Shown in pieces: positions 7,002-15,743 of a DNA stretch of 64,000 nucleotides. Origin of the DNA: Glutamicibacter mishrai (GTDB taxonomy: Bacteria; Actinomycetota; Actinomycetes; Actinomycetales; Micrococcaceae); contig NZ_CP032549.1 in NCBI RefSeq assembly GCF_012221945.1, positions 1,054,001 to 1,118,000 on the forward strand, written 5' to 3'. Both the position numbers and the translations under genes were made by a program. The notes under the pieces are model-generated. The model worked only from the letters and a program-made list of their open reading frames with translations. It was not told the DNA's origin and made no database searches. The first letter of the stretch is position 1, and each line of letters starts with the position of its first letter.

Positions 7002-9617
7002 CTACTTCGTTGCCGAGGTGAACATCGACGGCTGCAGCTCGGTCACCTTCAGCGACTTCAGCTTCGCGGTGCCACCGTTGGCGAAGACGCCAAGCTGGTC
7101 GGCCCCCGCATTAGGGAAGACCTGGTCGGTCAGGGTTCGCTGGCCCTTCTGGGCGAAGACTTCCACCGAGGAACGGTCGAGGTAAACCCGCAGGGTCACT
7201 TCCCCGTTGCTGTTCAGCTTGACCGGCATCTCTTCAACCGAGGCAAAGGCAGGATGGAATCCGACATTGCCCGAGTTGCTGCGGTCGACATAGACCTTTT
7301 TGCTGTCCGCGTCGTAGCCGATCACCGTGGAGTTGTTGGCATCGCCATGAACGGTGATGCCCGAGGTCTTGGCGGTGCCGGGATCAAGGACCACGTCGAC
7401 TTGCGCGATGGATCCAGCTGCTTGCTGTGGCAGCGTGCGGGTTCCCTCGGTGATGGTCTTGCTGGTTTCCAGGTACTTCGGCTTGCCGCCGAGCTTGCTG
7501 ACCTGTTTCACTGGCGCCTGGGTCAGGCGGGGACCTTCAGCGGTTTGAGTCAGGCCCACCTTGCGCGGCAGCGTCATGGCGCTGCGCCATGGCGAGGTTG
7601 GAATGTCGTTGGCGTAATCCCAGTTGTTCATCCATCCCAGCATGATGCGCTGGTCCTGCGGCATGTTGCCGAAGGACACGGTCGCATAGTAGTCGCGCCC
7701 GTAGTCCAGCCAGTCGTAGTTTTCCAGGGATGACTTGGCCGCGGTATTGGACTGGGTGAATTCGTCGGCCAGGATGTGGCCCCAGCCTTCCTTGTTGTTA
7801 TCGACAATTTCGATTTGGGCCTGCTTGCCGGCGAATTCCTTCACGTTCCATGAGGCAAAGTCCAGGCTCTCGCTGTCCGTACCCGTGGCCGTACGCACCG
7901 TCTTGTCATCCACCACCAGGTTGACGGTGGTTTCATCGGAGCGCGGAACGACTTCTTCATCGGTTTGCACGAGGTGATCCAGGGTCAGGTGGCCCCAGCC
8001 GCCGGTGGCCTGGTCCACGACCCGGATCTGGGCTTTCTGCCCTGCATAGCTGGCGGTGTCGAAGGACTTCCAGTTCATCGCACCAGCGTTGTCACCGGCC
8101 AGGGACTGGACCACGTCGCCGTTGACCATCAGCTGGACTTCAAGTTTTTGGCTTGGATCGTTGCGCCGGTGTCCGCCGCCGATCAGCATGCCGATCCGCT
8201 GCTTGGTGATGGTGAATTCCGGTGACGTTGCGGTGCCCATCAGGTCATCGCCGCCACCGCCGGCTTCCCAGGTGTTGATGACATGGCTACCGATGGCCAT
8301 GTTGCCGCCGCCGGCGAAGGGCAGGTTCTCTGGAACCAGCGAGCCGGTTCCACTCCAGCCGAATTCTGACAGGTCGGAGCCTTCTGGGACTTCGAATCCG
8401 TCGAAGAGCAAGTCGCCTGCCGGGGCCTTGTTATCCCGCTTGTCGCTGACGCGTGCATGCTTGCCGCCACCGACCAGGAAGTTCAGGTAGTCGTGGTCTA
8501 CGGTGAACGGGTCGGAGAGCATGGTGCCTGTTGGCTGGTCAAAGCCAAGGAAGGAATTCACCAGTCCTGCGCCCTGGTAGCCGGTGACTTCTTGTTGCCC
8601 CGGAACGGTTCCGGCCACTGGCTTGGTTCCGAAGGGCCCTGTCTGGTCGCTGTTCGGATCGTTGGTGACGCTCCAGCCGTCGTAGGTGCCGTCGTTGAAC
8701 CCGGCCAGCAGTTCGCCTTCCGGCATGGTGGGCGCTGGCTTGGTGGTTTCCGAGGTGAAGGTGGTGCCGTCGAAGTCGCCGACGAAGTATTGGCCGGCGG
8801 AACCGCCGGAGACGCCGCCCGGGTTCATGTTGATGACCATGACCCATTTGACGTTGTTCGGGTCGCCATCGACTGCCAGTGGGAACAGATCCGGGCATTC
8901 CCAGACGCCGCCGGTGGCGTTGGCCGGGCCGAATTCGCTGAGCTTGGTCCAGTCCTTGAGGTTCTTGGACTTGTAGAGCACGGCCTTGTGATCGGTGGCT
9001 TCCACCGCCGTCATCACCCAGTAGCCCTGGCCGTCTTTGCCGGTGTACCAGAAGACTTTGGGGTCGCGGAAGTTGGCCGAGTTGCGGTTGAGCACTGGGT
9101 TGTTCTTGTATTTGGTCCAGGTCTGCCCGTCATCCAGGCTGTAGGCCAGGGATTGCGCTTGCAGTCCGGCATGTTCGGATCCTGCCTTGTATGCGCTGGT
9201 GTAGACGGCAATCAGTGGCGGATTCTTGGCGGTGCCAAGCCCTGAGGTGTTATTGGCGTCTACGACAACGCTGCCCGAGAATACGTCTTCTTCTGCATCG
9301 CCCGCAATGGCCAGGGGCTGTTGTTCCCAGTGCACCAGGTCCTTGGAGGTGGCGTGCCCCCAGGACATATTTCCCCAGACATTGCCTTTGGGATTGTGCT
9401 GGAAGTACAGGTGGTAGACGCCCTTGTAATAAACCATGCCGTTGGGGTCGTTCATCCAGTTCTTTTCTGGGCTGAAGTGGATCCCGGGACGGTAGGGTTC
9501 ATCGCCCAGTTCTGCGGCGGCAGCTGGCATAGCGCTGATTAGCCCCGCGCCCAAGCACAGGCTGGCGGCGGTGACAAGCGAGATCGATTGCTTAGTTCGA
9601 GCAGTACATTGAGGCAT
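7002..9617 (-). CDS. secreted GH32 levanase/fructan hydrolase with inserted modules
   Basis: An 871-residue secreted enzyme. A signal peptide ends near Ala35. GH32 hallmarks are clear: NDPNG with nucleophile Asp57, RDP with Asp185, and EC with acid/base Glu240. The beta-propeller is interrupted between about residues 302 and 630 and resumes with the [15 protein letters not shown] and LGWMNNW segments; a C-terminal beta-sandwich follows (about 710-862). The insertion contains two related jelly-roll-like units, one apparently split by the other. It probably hydrolyses levan, inulin or sucrose to fructose; the exact bond preference cannot be read. A LacI-type site lies at its promoter, and a fructose-type transporter and kinase are nearby. 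At about 870 residues it is much longer than a bare GH32 enzyme (about 480-520). Confidence 0.9.
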   Translation of the reverse strand: MPQCTARTKQSISLVTAASLCLGAGLISAMPAAAAELGDEPYRPGIHFSPEKNWMNDPNGMVYYKGVYHLYFQHNPKGNVWGNMSWGHATSKDLVHWEQQPLAIAGDAEEDVFSGSVVVDANNTSGLGTAKNPPLIAVYTSAYKAGSEHAGLQAQSLAYSLDDGQTWTKYKNNPVLNRNSANFRDPKVFWYTGKDGQGYWVMTAVEATDHKAVLYKSKNLKDWTKLSEFGPANATGGVWECPDLFPLAVDGDPNNVKWVMVINMNPGGVSGGSAGQYFVGDFDGTTFTSETTKPAPTMPEGELLAGFNDGTYDGWSVTNDPNSDQTGPFGTKPVAGTVPGQQEVTGYQGAGLVNSFLGFDQPTGTMLSDPFTVDHDYLNFLVGGGKHARVSDKRDNKAPAGDLLFDGFEVPEGSDLSEFGWSGTGSLVPENLPFAGGGNMAIGSHVINTWEAGGGGDDLMGTATSPEFTITKQRIGMLIGGGHRRNDPSQKLEVQLMVNGDVVQSLAGDNAGAMNWKSFDTASYAGQKAQIRVVDQATGGWGHLTLDHLVQTDEEVVPRSDETTVNLVVDDKTVRTATGTDSESLDFASWNVKEFAGKQAQIEIVDNNKEGWGHILADEFTQSNTAAKSSLENYDWLDYGRDYYATVSFGNMPQDQRIMLGWMNNWDYANDIPTSPWRSAMTLPRKVGLTQTAEGPRLTQAPVKQVSKLGGKPKYLETSKTITEGTRTLPQQAAGSIAQVDVVLDPGTAKTSGITVHGDANNSTVIGYDADSKKVYVDRSNSGNVGFHPAFASVEEMPVKLNSNGEVTLRVYLDRSSVEVFAQKGQRTLTDQVFPNAGADQLGVFANGGTAKLKSLKVTELQPSMFTSATK

Positions 9618-9643
9618 TGCTGGACTCTCTGGTTGAAGGGCGA

Positions 9644-9662
9644 CGTTGTAGACAACGTTGTC
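9644..9662 (-). promoter_or_regulatory. LacI-type operator at the levanase promoter
   Basis: GACAACGTTGTC (9651-9662) is a perfect 12-bp palindrome overlapping a second one, GTTGT-AG-ACAAC (9644-9655). It lies about 10 bp downstream of the -10 hexamer, where a repressor would block initiation. Confidence 0.7.
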
Positions 9663-9672
9663 GACAGCAAGG

Positions 9673-9702
9673 ACTGTAAGCGAAGTCCAGCAGACAATTC
9701 AA
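9673..9702 (-). promoter_or_regulatory. candidate levanase promoter
   Basis: On the minus strand TTGAAT (9697-9702) and TACAGT (9673-9678) are 18 bp apart, directly upstream of the palindromic operator. Confidence 0.5.
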
Positions 9703-9757
9703 GAGTCCCCGAAAAGTATTATTTTACAGGTCAGAGGCTATTTTTGGCATGACAATT

Positions 9758-9785
9758 AGCCCCACCAGCCACCGCTGGCGAGGCT
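9758..9785 (-). terminator. possible terminator after the ABM gene
   Basis: An imperfect hairpin (AGCC at 9758 pairing with GGCT at 9782-9785, inner CCAGC/GCTGG) lies 22 bp past the stop at 9807. The T tract is poor. Confidence 0.4.
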
Positions 9786-9806
9786 ATGTCCTGGCTCTAT
9801 GACCTG

Positions 9807-10103
9807 CTATTCGACCGGGCGCAGCCAGGTCAATTCCGAGGCGTCTCCTTCGATATGCTCGGCGAGTTCGCCATTGAAGACCGCACCGTAGTCGGCCGTA
9901 ATGTGCTCCTGGAATGCCTGCTCGTCGGCGTAGATCTCGAAGACGAAGTATTCGCGTGGCCGTTCTTCGCGTACGTAGGGAAGGAAGAGGATATTCCCTG
10001 GTTCTTCGCGCACCTTCTGCGCAAGTTCATTCATCATTTCTGCCACGCGTGCTTCACTGCCTTCCTTGACAGTGAATTCTGCATAGAGGGTCTTCTGTTC
10101 CAC
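9807..10103 (-). CDS. ABM-domain (quinol monooxygenase-like) protein
   Basis: A 98-residue protein of the antibiotic biosynthesis monooxygenase fold, a small dimeric ferredoxin-like domain that acts on quinols or aromatic substrates without a cofactor in characterised members. Residues 7-30 (FTVKEGSEARVAEMMNELA) and the YFVFEIYADEQAFQEH segment are typical. It starts with GTG at 10103 behind AAGGA. It lies 29 bp downstream of the LacI regulator on the same strand and is probably co-transcribed with it; relatives sit next to sugar-utilisation genes in other bacteria, but the role here is unknown. Confidence 0.75.
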   Translation of the reverse strand: MEQKTLYAEFTVKEGSEARVAEMMNELAQKVREEPGNILFLPYVREERPREYFVFEIYADEQAFQEHITADYGAVFNGELAEHIEGDASELTWLRPVE

Positions 10104-10132
10104 GGATTATCCTTCCATAGCGGGTGAGGTGA

Positions 10133-11176
10133 TTAGCTTGCGGGCCGGATTTCCCCGGAACCGCGAATGATCATGGTGGTTTCAACAATGTAGGTTTTGG
10201 GCGGCTGGATATCGCCTTCAATCCTGGCCATGAGCCGCTCGGCAGCCAGCGCGCCGATCTTTTCCGGGTGCTGGGCGATCACGGTGACCCCCGGGTCCAT
10301 CATGTCCGAGAGCGTGAAGTCATCGAATCCGACCAGTGCCACCGTATGGCTTAACCCCAGTTCGCGCAGGGCCCTCATGCACCCGAAGGTCACAAGGTTC
10401 TGGCTGGAGAACAAAGCCGTGGGCGGGTCGTCGGAGGTGAGGATTTCAATGGCTGCGAGCCGGGCGCTTTCAACATCATGCAGGTTCTCCCTCACGGGAA
10501 TACTGGCTGTCGAAACACCGAGTTCACTTAGTGCATCGATGAATCCCCGGCGACGCTCCCGCGCTGTTTGGATATCCGTGCGGTCACCGAGATAAGCAAT
10601 CTTCCGATGTCCGACGTCGAATAAATGCCGTGCCGCTTTGGCACCACCCACGGCGTTATCCGTAACCACAGCGTCCGCCGTAAGACCTGACGGTTCGCGG
10701 TCAATGAAGACCACCGGCAAGTCCCGGGAGTGCTCCGGAATCACATGGGCCTGATTGCTCGCGATGGGCGTGAGCACCATGCCGTCAACACGGCGCCCGA
10801 GGAACGCGCGGACCATCGCCTCTTCCCGCTCGGGCTCATCGTCCAAGCTGGCAGCGAAGACTGCTACGCCCTTCAGACTCAGTGCATCTTCCATGGCCCG
10901 ATGGATTTCGGCACTGAATGGGTTGGAGACACTGGGAAGCAACAGGCCCACCGTTTGGGTGCGCCTGCTTGAGCGGCGCAGGCTTCCTGCGGTGACATCC
11001 AATTCATAGTTCAGCTGCTTTGAAGCGAGCAGAACCTTCTCTCTGGTGGACTCAGAGACTCCAGGTTCCTCGTTCATGACGCGTGAAACAGTTTTGATGC
11101 CAACGCCGGCCAAAGCTGCCACATGTCGCATAGTTGGGCGGGTTTTACCCCCGCCGCCGACACTGGGTTTTGACAT
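10133..11176 (-). CDS. LacI-family repressor, probably of levan/fructose genes
   Basis: A 347-residue regulator: an N-terminal LacI helix-turn-helix (TMRHVAALAGVGIKTVSRVM, near residues 12-31) with hinge, then a periplasmic-binding-protein-like effector domain containing VVFIDRE, DNAVGG and the RRRGFIDAL segment. The ATG at 11176 is preferred; a TTG at 11185 would add three residues. It is divergent from the fructose-type ABC operon. Similar palindromes lie at its own start (11171-11184), at the transporter promoter (11238-11251) and at the levanase promoter, so it likely represses all three, with a fructose-derived inducer. That regulon is inferred, not shown. Confidence 0.88.
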   Translation of the reverse strand: MSKPSVGGGGKTRPTMRHVAALAGVGIKTVSRVMNEEPGVSESTREKVLLASKQLNYELDVTAGSLRRSSRRTQTVGLLLPSVSNPFSAEIHRAMEDALSLKGVAVFAASLDDEPEREEAMVRAFLGRRVDGMVLTPIASNQAHVIPEHSRDLPVVFIDREPSGLTADAVVTDNAVGGAKAARHLFDVGHRKIAYLGDRTDIQTARERRRGFIDALSELGVSTASIPVRENLHDVESARLAAIEILTSDDPPTALFSSQNLVTFGCMRALRELGLSHTVALVGFDDFTLSDMMDPGVTVIAQHPEKIGALAAERLMARIEGDIQPPKTYIVETTMIIRGSGEIRPAS

Positions 11177-11184
11177 CGTTGTCA
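11171..11184. promoter_or_regulatory. LacI-type operator overlapping the regulator start
   Basis: TGACATCGTTGTCA has 5-bp inverted ends and shares CGTTGTC with the sites at 9651-9662 and 11238-11251. It covers the regulator's start codon, which suggests autoregulation. Confidence 0.5.
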
Positions 11185-11202
11185 AATCTTTTCTTCTTTC
11201 TA

Positions 11203-11232
11203 TTGACTACCGGTTGTGATCCAGCTTACATT
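11203..11232 (+). promoter_or_regulatory. candidate promoter of the fructose-type ABC operon
   Basis: TTGACT (11203-11208) and TACATT (11227-11232) are 18 bp apart, with the operator-like site starting 5 bp further on. Confidence 0.6.
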
Positions 11233-11237
11233 CTACA

Positions 11238-11251
11238 TGATCACGTTGTCA
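11238..11251 (+). promoter_or_regulatory. LacI-type operator at the ABC operon start
   Basis: TGATCACGTTGTCA shares the CGTTGTCA half with the site at 11171-11184 and lies over the predicted transcription start. Confidence 0.55.
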
Positions 11252-11287
11252 GGGCATCAGAGAAGCCCACTCGCAAAGGAGCACCTA

Positions 11288-12394
11288 ATGGCAAGTTTCA
11301 CCACTCGTCGCACCCGCACCACCCGCATGTTGGCAGCAGGAGCAGTCTTGGGGCTCGCCGCCCTGTCGCTGTCCGCCTGCTCGGGTGATTCATCCGCAGA
11401 CGCATCGGGCGACGGCAATGTCGGTGTCTCGCTGATCGTGAAAACCACCACCAACCCATTCTTCGTTTCCATGCAGGACGGCGCCAAGAAGGCAGCTGAA
11501 ACCAGCGGCGTGGATCTGAAACTGGCCGCCGGCAAATCCGATGGCGACGAAGCCACCCAGATCCAGGCCATCGAAAACGCCATCTCCGACGGCGACAAGG
11601 GAATCTTGATCACCCCGAACGGCCCTTCGGTGGTCGACGCGCTGAAGAAGGCCCGCGATGCCGGCCTCTACGTCATCGCACTGGACACCCCGCCAGATCC
11701 TGCCGATGCCGCTGACATCACCTTCGCTACCGACAACTTCGCCGCTGGTGAGCAGATCGGTCAGTGGACCGCCGAGAAGCTGGACGGCAAAAAGGCCGTC
11801 ATCGGCATGGTCGACCTCTTCGATGACAAGCTCGTCTCCGTGGACTACACCCGTGACCAGGGATTCCTCAAGGGCATGGGCATCGACACTGCTGACGAAA
11901 AGGTCAACGGCGACGAAGCCAAGTCCGGCAAGTACACCGGCGGCAAGGGCGGCGATTACGAAATCGCAGGCAACCAGGCATCCCAGGGCGCCGAAGACGG
12001 CGGCCGCACCGCCATGGAAACCCTGTTGGCCGCCAATCCGAATATCAATGTCGTTTACACCATCAACGAACCAGCCGCTGCCGGCGCTTACGAGGCGCTG
12101 AAGTCCGCGGGCAAGGAGAAGGACACCCTCGTGGTCTCCATCGACGGTGGCTGCTCGGGTGTTTCCAACGTCAAGCAGGGCATTATCGATGCCACTGCGC
12201 AGCAGTACCCGGTGAAGATGGCTGAGATGGGTGTCGAAGCGATCACCAAGCTGGCCGAAACCGGCGAGAAGCCAGAGACCTCCGAAGGGCTGGACTTCTT
12301 CAACACCGGCAGCAAGCTCGTGACCGAAGAAAAGGTCAGTGGCGTGGAGAGCATCGACGCAGCCGAAGCTTCAAAGATCTGCTGGGGCAAGTAG
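11288..12394 (+). CDS. frcB: fructose-type ABC transporter, substrate-binding lipoprotein
   Basis: A 368-residue lipoprotein: an Arg-rich N-terminus, a hydrophobic helix and a lipobox ending at Cys31. The mature part is a type I sugar-binding protein; TTTNPFFVSMQDGAKKAAE, the ALDTPPD segment and TINEPAAAGAYEAL are typical of the FrcB/RbsB group, closest by eye to FrcB. It would capture fructose outside the membrane and deliver it to the permease encoded next. The start is set by AAAGGAG 6 nt ahead of the ATG at 11288. It is first in a frcB-frcC-frcA operon behind a LacI-type site. Fructose specificity rests on the neighbouring levanase and fructokinase. Confidence 0.87.
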   Translation: MASFTTRRTRTTRMLAAGAVLGLAALSLSACSGDSSADASGDGNVGVSLIVKTTTNPFFVSMQDGAKKAAETSGVDLKLAAGKSDGDEATQIQAIENAISDGDKGILITPNGPSVVDALKKARDAGLYVIALDTPPDPADAADITFATDNFAAGEQIGQWTAEKLDGKKAVIGMVDLFDDKLVSVDYTRDQGFLKGMGIDTADEKVNGDEAKSGKYTGGKGGDYEIAGNQASQGAEDGGRTAMETLLAANPNINVVYTINEPAAAGAYEALKSAGKEKDTLVVSIDGGCSGVSNVKQGIIDATAQQYPVKMAEMGVEAITKLAETGEKPETSEGLDFFNTGSKLVTEEKVSGVESIDAAEASKICWGK

Positions 12395-12433
12395 CCTCCG
12401 AGGATTGCACCTACCAAAAGATCAGGATTTATC

Positions 12434-13480
12434 GTGACACAGCAAAATACCGTCAGTCCCCCCAAAGCCGGGAAAACTGACCTCGCCGAAGAATTCCTTG
12501 ACCGCCAAACGACGCTGGGCAAGATTCGTCAAACCCTGCACCGCTACCCCGCCTTGAGCCCGGCTCTCGTGCTGATCATCTCGGTGATTGTCTTCGGACT
12601 GCTCAACGAGCGCTTCCTGCGCGTGGAGAACCTGTCGTTGATCACCCAGCAGGTTTCGGTGGTGGGCACCATCGCCATCGCGCAGACCTTGGTCATCCTC
12701 ACCGCCGGCATTGATTTGTCGGTCGGCGCAGGCATGATTTTGGCTTCGATGGTCATGGCTCAGACGGCAGTCAATCAAGGAATTCCAGCGCTTCTTGCTC
12801 TGCTGATCGGTCTGCTGGCTGGTCTTGCGACCGGTGCAATCAACGGCTTCTTGGTGACACGCTTCAAGCTGCCGCCCTTCATCGTCACCCTCGGTACGCT
12901 GAACGTCTATCTGGCTTTGACGCTCCTGTACTCGCACGGTGCCACTGTACGAGGCAGCGATATGCCTGGCCTGCTGACCTGGACCGGAACCACCTTCCCA
13001 ATCGGTTCGGTGCGCATCTCCACCGGCGTGATCGTCATGCTGGCCCTGTACCTGGTGATCGCCTACATCCTGGGCAAGACCGCTTGGGGCCGCCACGTCT
13101 ACGCCGTGGGCGACGACAAGGAAGCAGCCCGCCTGGCAGGCATCCCGGTCAACCGCGTGCTGATGAGCGTGTACCTCGCAGCCGGTTCGGTACTGGCCAT
13201 CTGCGCCTGGCTGCAGATCGGTCGCACCAACTCGGCCAGCCCTAATGCGGGCTTGGATTTGAACCTCGACTCGATCACCGCTGTGGTGATCGGCGGAACC
13301 AGCCTCTTCGGCGGACGCGGTTCGGTCTGGGGCACCCTGCTCGGCGCATTGATTGTCGGCGTGTTCCGCAACGGCCTGTCGCTGGCCGGCCTGGACGTGC
13401 TCTACCAGACCCTGGCGGTAGGCATCTTGATCATCGTCGCTGTGTCGGTTGACCAGTGGATTCGAAAGGCGAAGTCATGA
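12434..13480 (+). CDS. frcC: fructose-type ABC transporter permease
   Basis: A 348-residue inner-membrane permease of the BPD_transp_2 (RbsC/FrcC) family with about ten hydrophobic segments. Typical stretches are ILTAGIDLSVGAGMI (near residues 92-106), the GLLAGLATGAINGFLVTRFKLPPFIVTLGT segment, and GGTSLFGGRGSVWGTLLGALIVGV near the C-terminus. It starts with GTG at 12434 behind AGGA, 39 bp after frcB. Its stop overlaps the ATP-binding gene by 4 bp (ATGA), so translation is likely coupled. Confidence 0.88.
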   Translation: MTQQNTVSPPKAGKTDLAEEFLDRQTTLGKIRQTLHRYPALSPALVLIISVIVFGLLNERFLRVENLSLITQQVSVVGTIAIAQTLVILTAGIDLSVGAGMILASMVMAQTAVNQGIPALLALLIGLLAGLATGAINGFLVTRFKLPPFIVTLGTLNVYLALTLLYSHGATVRGSDMPGLLTWTGTTFPIGSVRISTGVIVMLALYLVIAYILGKTAWGRHVYAVGDDKEAARLAGIPVNRVLMSVYLAAGSVLAICAWLQIGRTNSASPNAGLDLNLDSITAVVIGGTSLFGGRGSVWGTLLGALIVGVFRNGLSLAGLDVLYQTLAVGILIIVAVSVDQWIRKAKS

Positions 13481-14271
13481 CCATGACTGATTCAGTTACC
13501 CCCAAAGCAGAAACCCGCGAACCAATCCTTCGGGCCCGCAACCTGGTCAAGACCTTCGGCCGCGTGGTTGGCTTGGACGGTGTGAGCCTTGATTTGTACC
13601 CCGGCGAGGTGCTGGCGGTCATCGGTGATAACGGTGCCGGCAAGTCCACCTTGATCAAATGCTTGACCGGAGCGGAGGTCCCGGATTCCGGCGAACTCTA
13701 CGTTTCCGGCGAACAGGTCTCCTTCAAGCGTCCGCAGGATGCGCGGGCCCATGGCATTGAAACTGTGTACCAAAACCTGGCGGTTTCCCCCGCCTTGGAC
13801 GTGGCATCCAACCTGTTCCTGGGCCGCGAGATCCGCAAGCCGGGTCTGCTGGGCAGCGTCTTGCGGATGCTCGATAGCAAGGGCATGCGCAAGCAGGCCC
13901 GCGAAGAGCTGACCCGTCTGGGCATCTCCACCCTGCAGGATGTGACCGTTCCAGTGGAAAACCTCTCCGGTGGCCAGCGCCAGGCAGTGGCTGTAGCTCG
14001 TGCCGCTGCCTTCGGCTCCAAGGTCGTGGTCCTCGATGAGCCCACCGCGGCACTGGGCGTGCGCGAATCCAACCAGGTGCTCCAGCTGGTGCGCGACCTG
14101 CGTGAGCGTGGCCTGCCGGTAATCCTGATCAGCCACAACATGCCACATGTTTTTGACGTGGCTGACCGGATCCACATCCAGCGCCTGGGCAAGTGCGCCG
14201 CCACCATCACCCCGCAGTCGCACAGCATGACCGACGCGGTAGCGATCATGACCGGTGCAGCTACTGCCTAA
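13477..14271 (+). CDS. frcA: fructose-type ABC transporter ATPase
   Basis: A 264-residue single-domain ABC ATPase, unlike the duplicated RbsA; a single domain is the FrcA pattern. Walker A GDNGAGKST, signature LSGGQRQ and Walker B VVVLDEPTAAL are intact, and the switch His is in ILISHNMPHV. It energises the FrcC permease, presumably as a homodimer. The start at 13477 overlaps the permease stop; an ATG two codons later is possible. An intrinsic terminator follows at 14297-14343, before the fructokinase gene. Confidence 0.88.
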   Translation: MTMTDSVTPKAETREPILRARNLVKTFGRVVGLDGVSLDLYPGEVLAVIGDNGAGKSTLIKCLTGAEVPDSGELYVSGEQVSFKRPQDARAHGIETVYQNLAVSPALDVASNLFLGREIRKPGLLGSVLRMLDSKGMRKQAREELTRLGISTLQDVTVPVENLSGGQRQAVAVARAAAFGSKVVVLDEPTAALGVRESNQVLQLVRDLRERGLPVILISHNMPHVFDVADRIHIQRLGKCAATITPQSHSMTDAVAIMTGAATA

Positions 14272-14296
14272 GGCCAACTGACGCCCAGCACTATTC

Positions 14297-14343
14297 ATGG
14301 GCACTGGACACGGAAGAACACACCGTGCCCAGTGCCCATTTTT
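14297..14343 (+). terminator. intrinsic terminator between frcA and fructokinase
   Basis: An 11-bp stem (14297-14307 with 14329-14339) with an inner CACGG/CCGTG pairing is followed by five Ts. It may let only part of the transcription reach the kinase. Confidence 0.8.
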
Positions 14344-14375
14344 CCGCCATATTTCGCACAGTAAAGAGATCCCTG

Positions 14376-15314
14376 ATGAATGCCACGAGCCCCAACACTG
14401 ATTCCCACGAGATCCTGGTCATCGGCGAAGCCCTGATCGATATTGTCGCTACCGAACAAGGCACGGTTGCCCATCCGGGCGGCTCCCCAGCCAATGTGGC
14501 CTTTGGGTTGGGACGGCTCGGAGTGGACGCTGGATTGCTCACTGCGCTGGGCGATGACGAGTTCGGCACGATGATCCAGGACCATCTGGGCACCGCCAAC
14601 GTCAAGTTGCTGCCCGGGTGCTTGAACCTGGAACGCACCGCCTCGGCGACCGCGGTGCTGGCTGCCGATGGTTCAGCCCGCTACGAGTTTGACATCAACT
14701 GGGACCTCGCGCCGCACACATTGGATCCCATGCCGAAGATCGTGCATGCCGGCTCCATCGCCACGTTCCTCGAGCCTGGCGCCTCAGCGGTCGTTTCTCT
14801 CCTAGCCCAAGCCAAGGGCCACGCATTGGTGACCTATGATCCGAATATCCGTCCGGCCTTGGTGGGCGAACACGGTCAGGCACTGACGACCTTTGAACGA
14901 ACTGCCGCCTTGTGCGATGTCGTGAAGCTCAGCGATGAAGACACCCAGTGGTTATATCCGCAGCTTGAATTGGAGCAAGTGTCCAAGGAGATTCTGGAGC
15001 TTGGCCCAATCTTGGTTGTTCTCACGCTCGGTGCCGGCGGGGCGCTGCTGGCCACCGGCAGCGACCAGGTGAGGATTACGGCGGTGCGCAGTGAAGTGGC
15101 CGATACCATCGGAGCCGGCGACTCGTTCATGTCATCGCTGCTCTACGGCTTGCTGGCCCACGGGAGCGCCGAACTGTCGACTGCCGAGCTGGAGCATCTG
15201 GGCCGACGGGCGGTGGCCGGTGGGGCGCTGGCGGTCCGCCGTTCTGGTGCAATGCCGCCAACCCTTGAAGAGTTGACGGCATTGTTGGAGGAACAGCGTT
15301 TGGCTGCAAGCTAG
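14376..15314 (+). CDS. PfkB-family fructokinase
   Basis: A 312-residue carbohydrate kinase of the PfkB/ribokinase family, fructokinase type: N-terminal LVIGEALIDIV, the PGGSPANVAFGLGRLG segment for sugar binding, and the C-terminal DTIGAGDSFMSSLL signature with the catalytic Asp. It would phosphorylate imported fructose to fructose 6-phosphate, feeding glycolysis. The ATG at 14376 follows AAGAGA; the stretch upstream is terminator, so a longer start is unlikely. It lies behind the fructose-type ABC operon and is convergent with rbsD, leaving 10 bp between stops. Confidence 0.9.
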   Translation: MNATSPNTDSHEILVIGEALIDIVATEQGTVAHPGGSPANVAFGLGRLGVDAGLLTALGDDEFGTMIQDHLGTANVKLLPGCLNLERTASATAVLAADGSARYEFDINWDLAPHTLDPMPKIVHAGSIATFLEPGASAVVSLLAQAKGHALVTYDPNIRPALVGEHGQALTTFERTAALCDVVKLSDEDTQWLYPQLELEQVSKEILELGPILVVLTLGAGGALLATGSDQVRITAVRSEVADTIGAGDSFMSSLLYGLLAHGSAELSTAELEHLGRRAVAGGALAVRRSGAMPPTLEELTALLEEQRLAAS

Positions 15315-15324
15315 CTCGGCCAGC

Positions 15325-15708
15325 CTAGAAGGCGACTCCGCAGTGCAAGATTACGTTGGCATAGGGGGTCGATTCGCCGGTACGAACGATGATCTTGGCT
15401 GCCGGCAATTCTGCTTTGAGCTCTTCATGGGAGATGAACCCGAGTTCCAACCCCTTGCTCTCGCAAAGTTCCTGGACAGAGCCGCCCTTCGCCTCGGTTG
15501 CCAAGGTGCTGTGTTCGATCACCATGTTGCGGGTCAGTACATCGAGTACCTGCTCGAAGCTGAGCAGCCCCTGAACCAGTGCCAAGTCGAAAACCGCTGG
15601 CCCTTCTGGAATCGGCAGGCCGCAGTCGGCGATGACCACAGTATCCGTGTGGCCACAGGTGGCTAACGCACCTAATAAGGGCGCGTTGAGAATTTCGGAT
15701 TTCAGCAC
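15325..15708 (-). CDS. rbsD: D-ribose pyranase
   Basis: A 127-residue RbsD-family protein that interconverts beta-pyranose and beta-furanose forms of ribose so that ribokinase can use it. The GHTDTVVIADCGLPIP segment holds the catalytic His, and the C-terminal PYANVILHCGVAF is characteristic. GTG at 15708 is chosen because AAGGAA lies 5 nt ahead; a TTG at 15723 has no ribosome binding site and would encode five extra residues across that site. It is last in the rbs operon, 35 bp after rbsK. Confidence 0.92.
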   Translation of the reverse strand: MLKSEILNAPLLGALATCGHTDTVVIADCGLPIPEGPAVFDLALVQGLLSFEQVLDVLTRNMVIEHSTLATEAKGGSVQELCESKGLELGFISHEELKAELPAAKIIVRTGESTPYANVILHCGVAF

Positions 15709-15743
15709 GAAGGCTTCCTTCAAATCTTGCTTAGTGAATTGTC

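Noticed and set aside
8457..9245. 262-codon plus-strand frame opposite the levanase gene
   Set aside because: It has unnatural composition for a protein and sits wholly inside an unmistakable GH32 gene.
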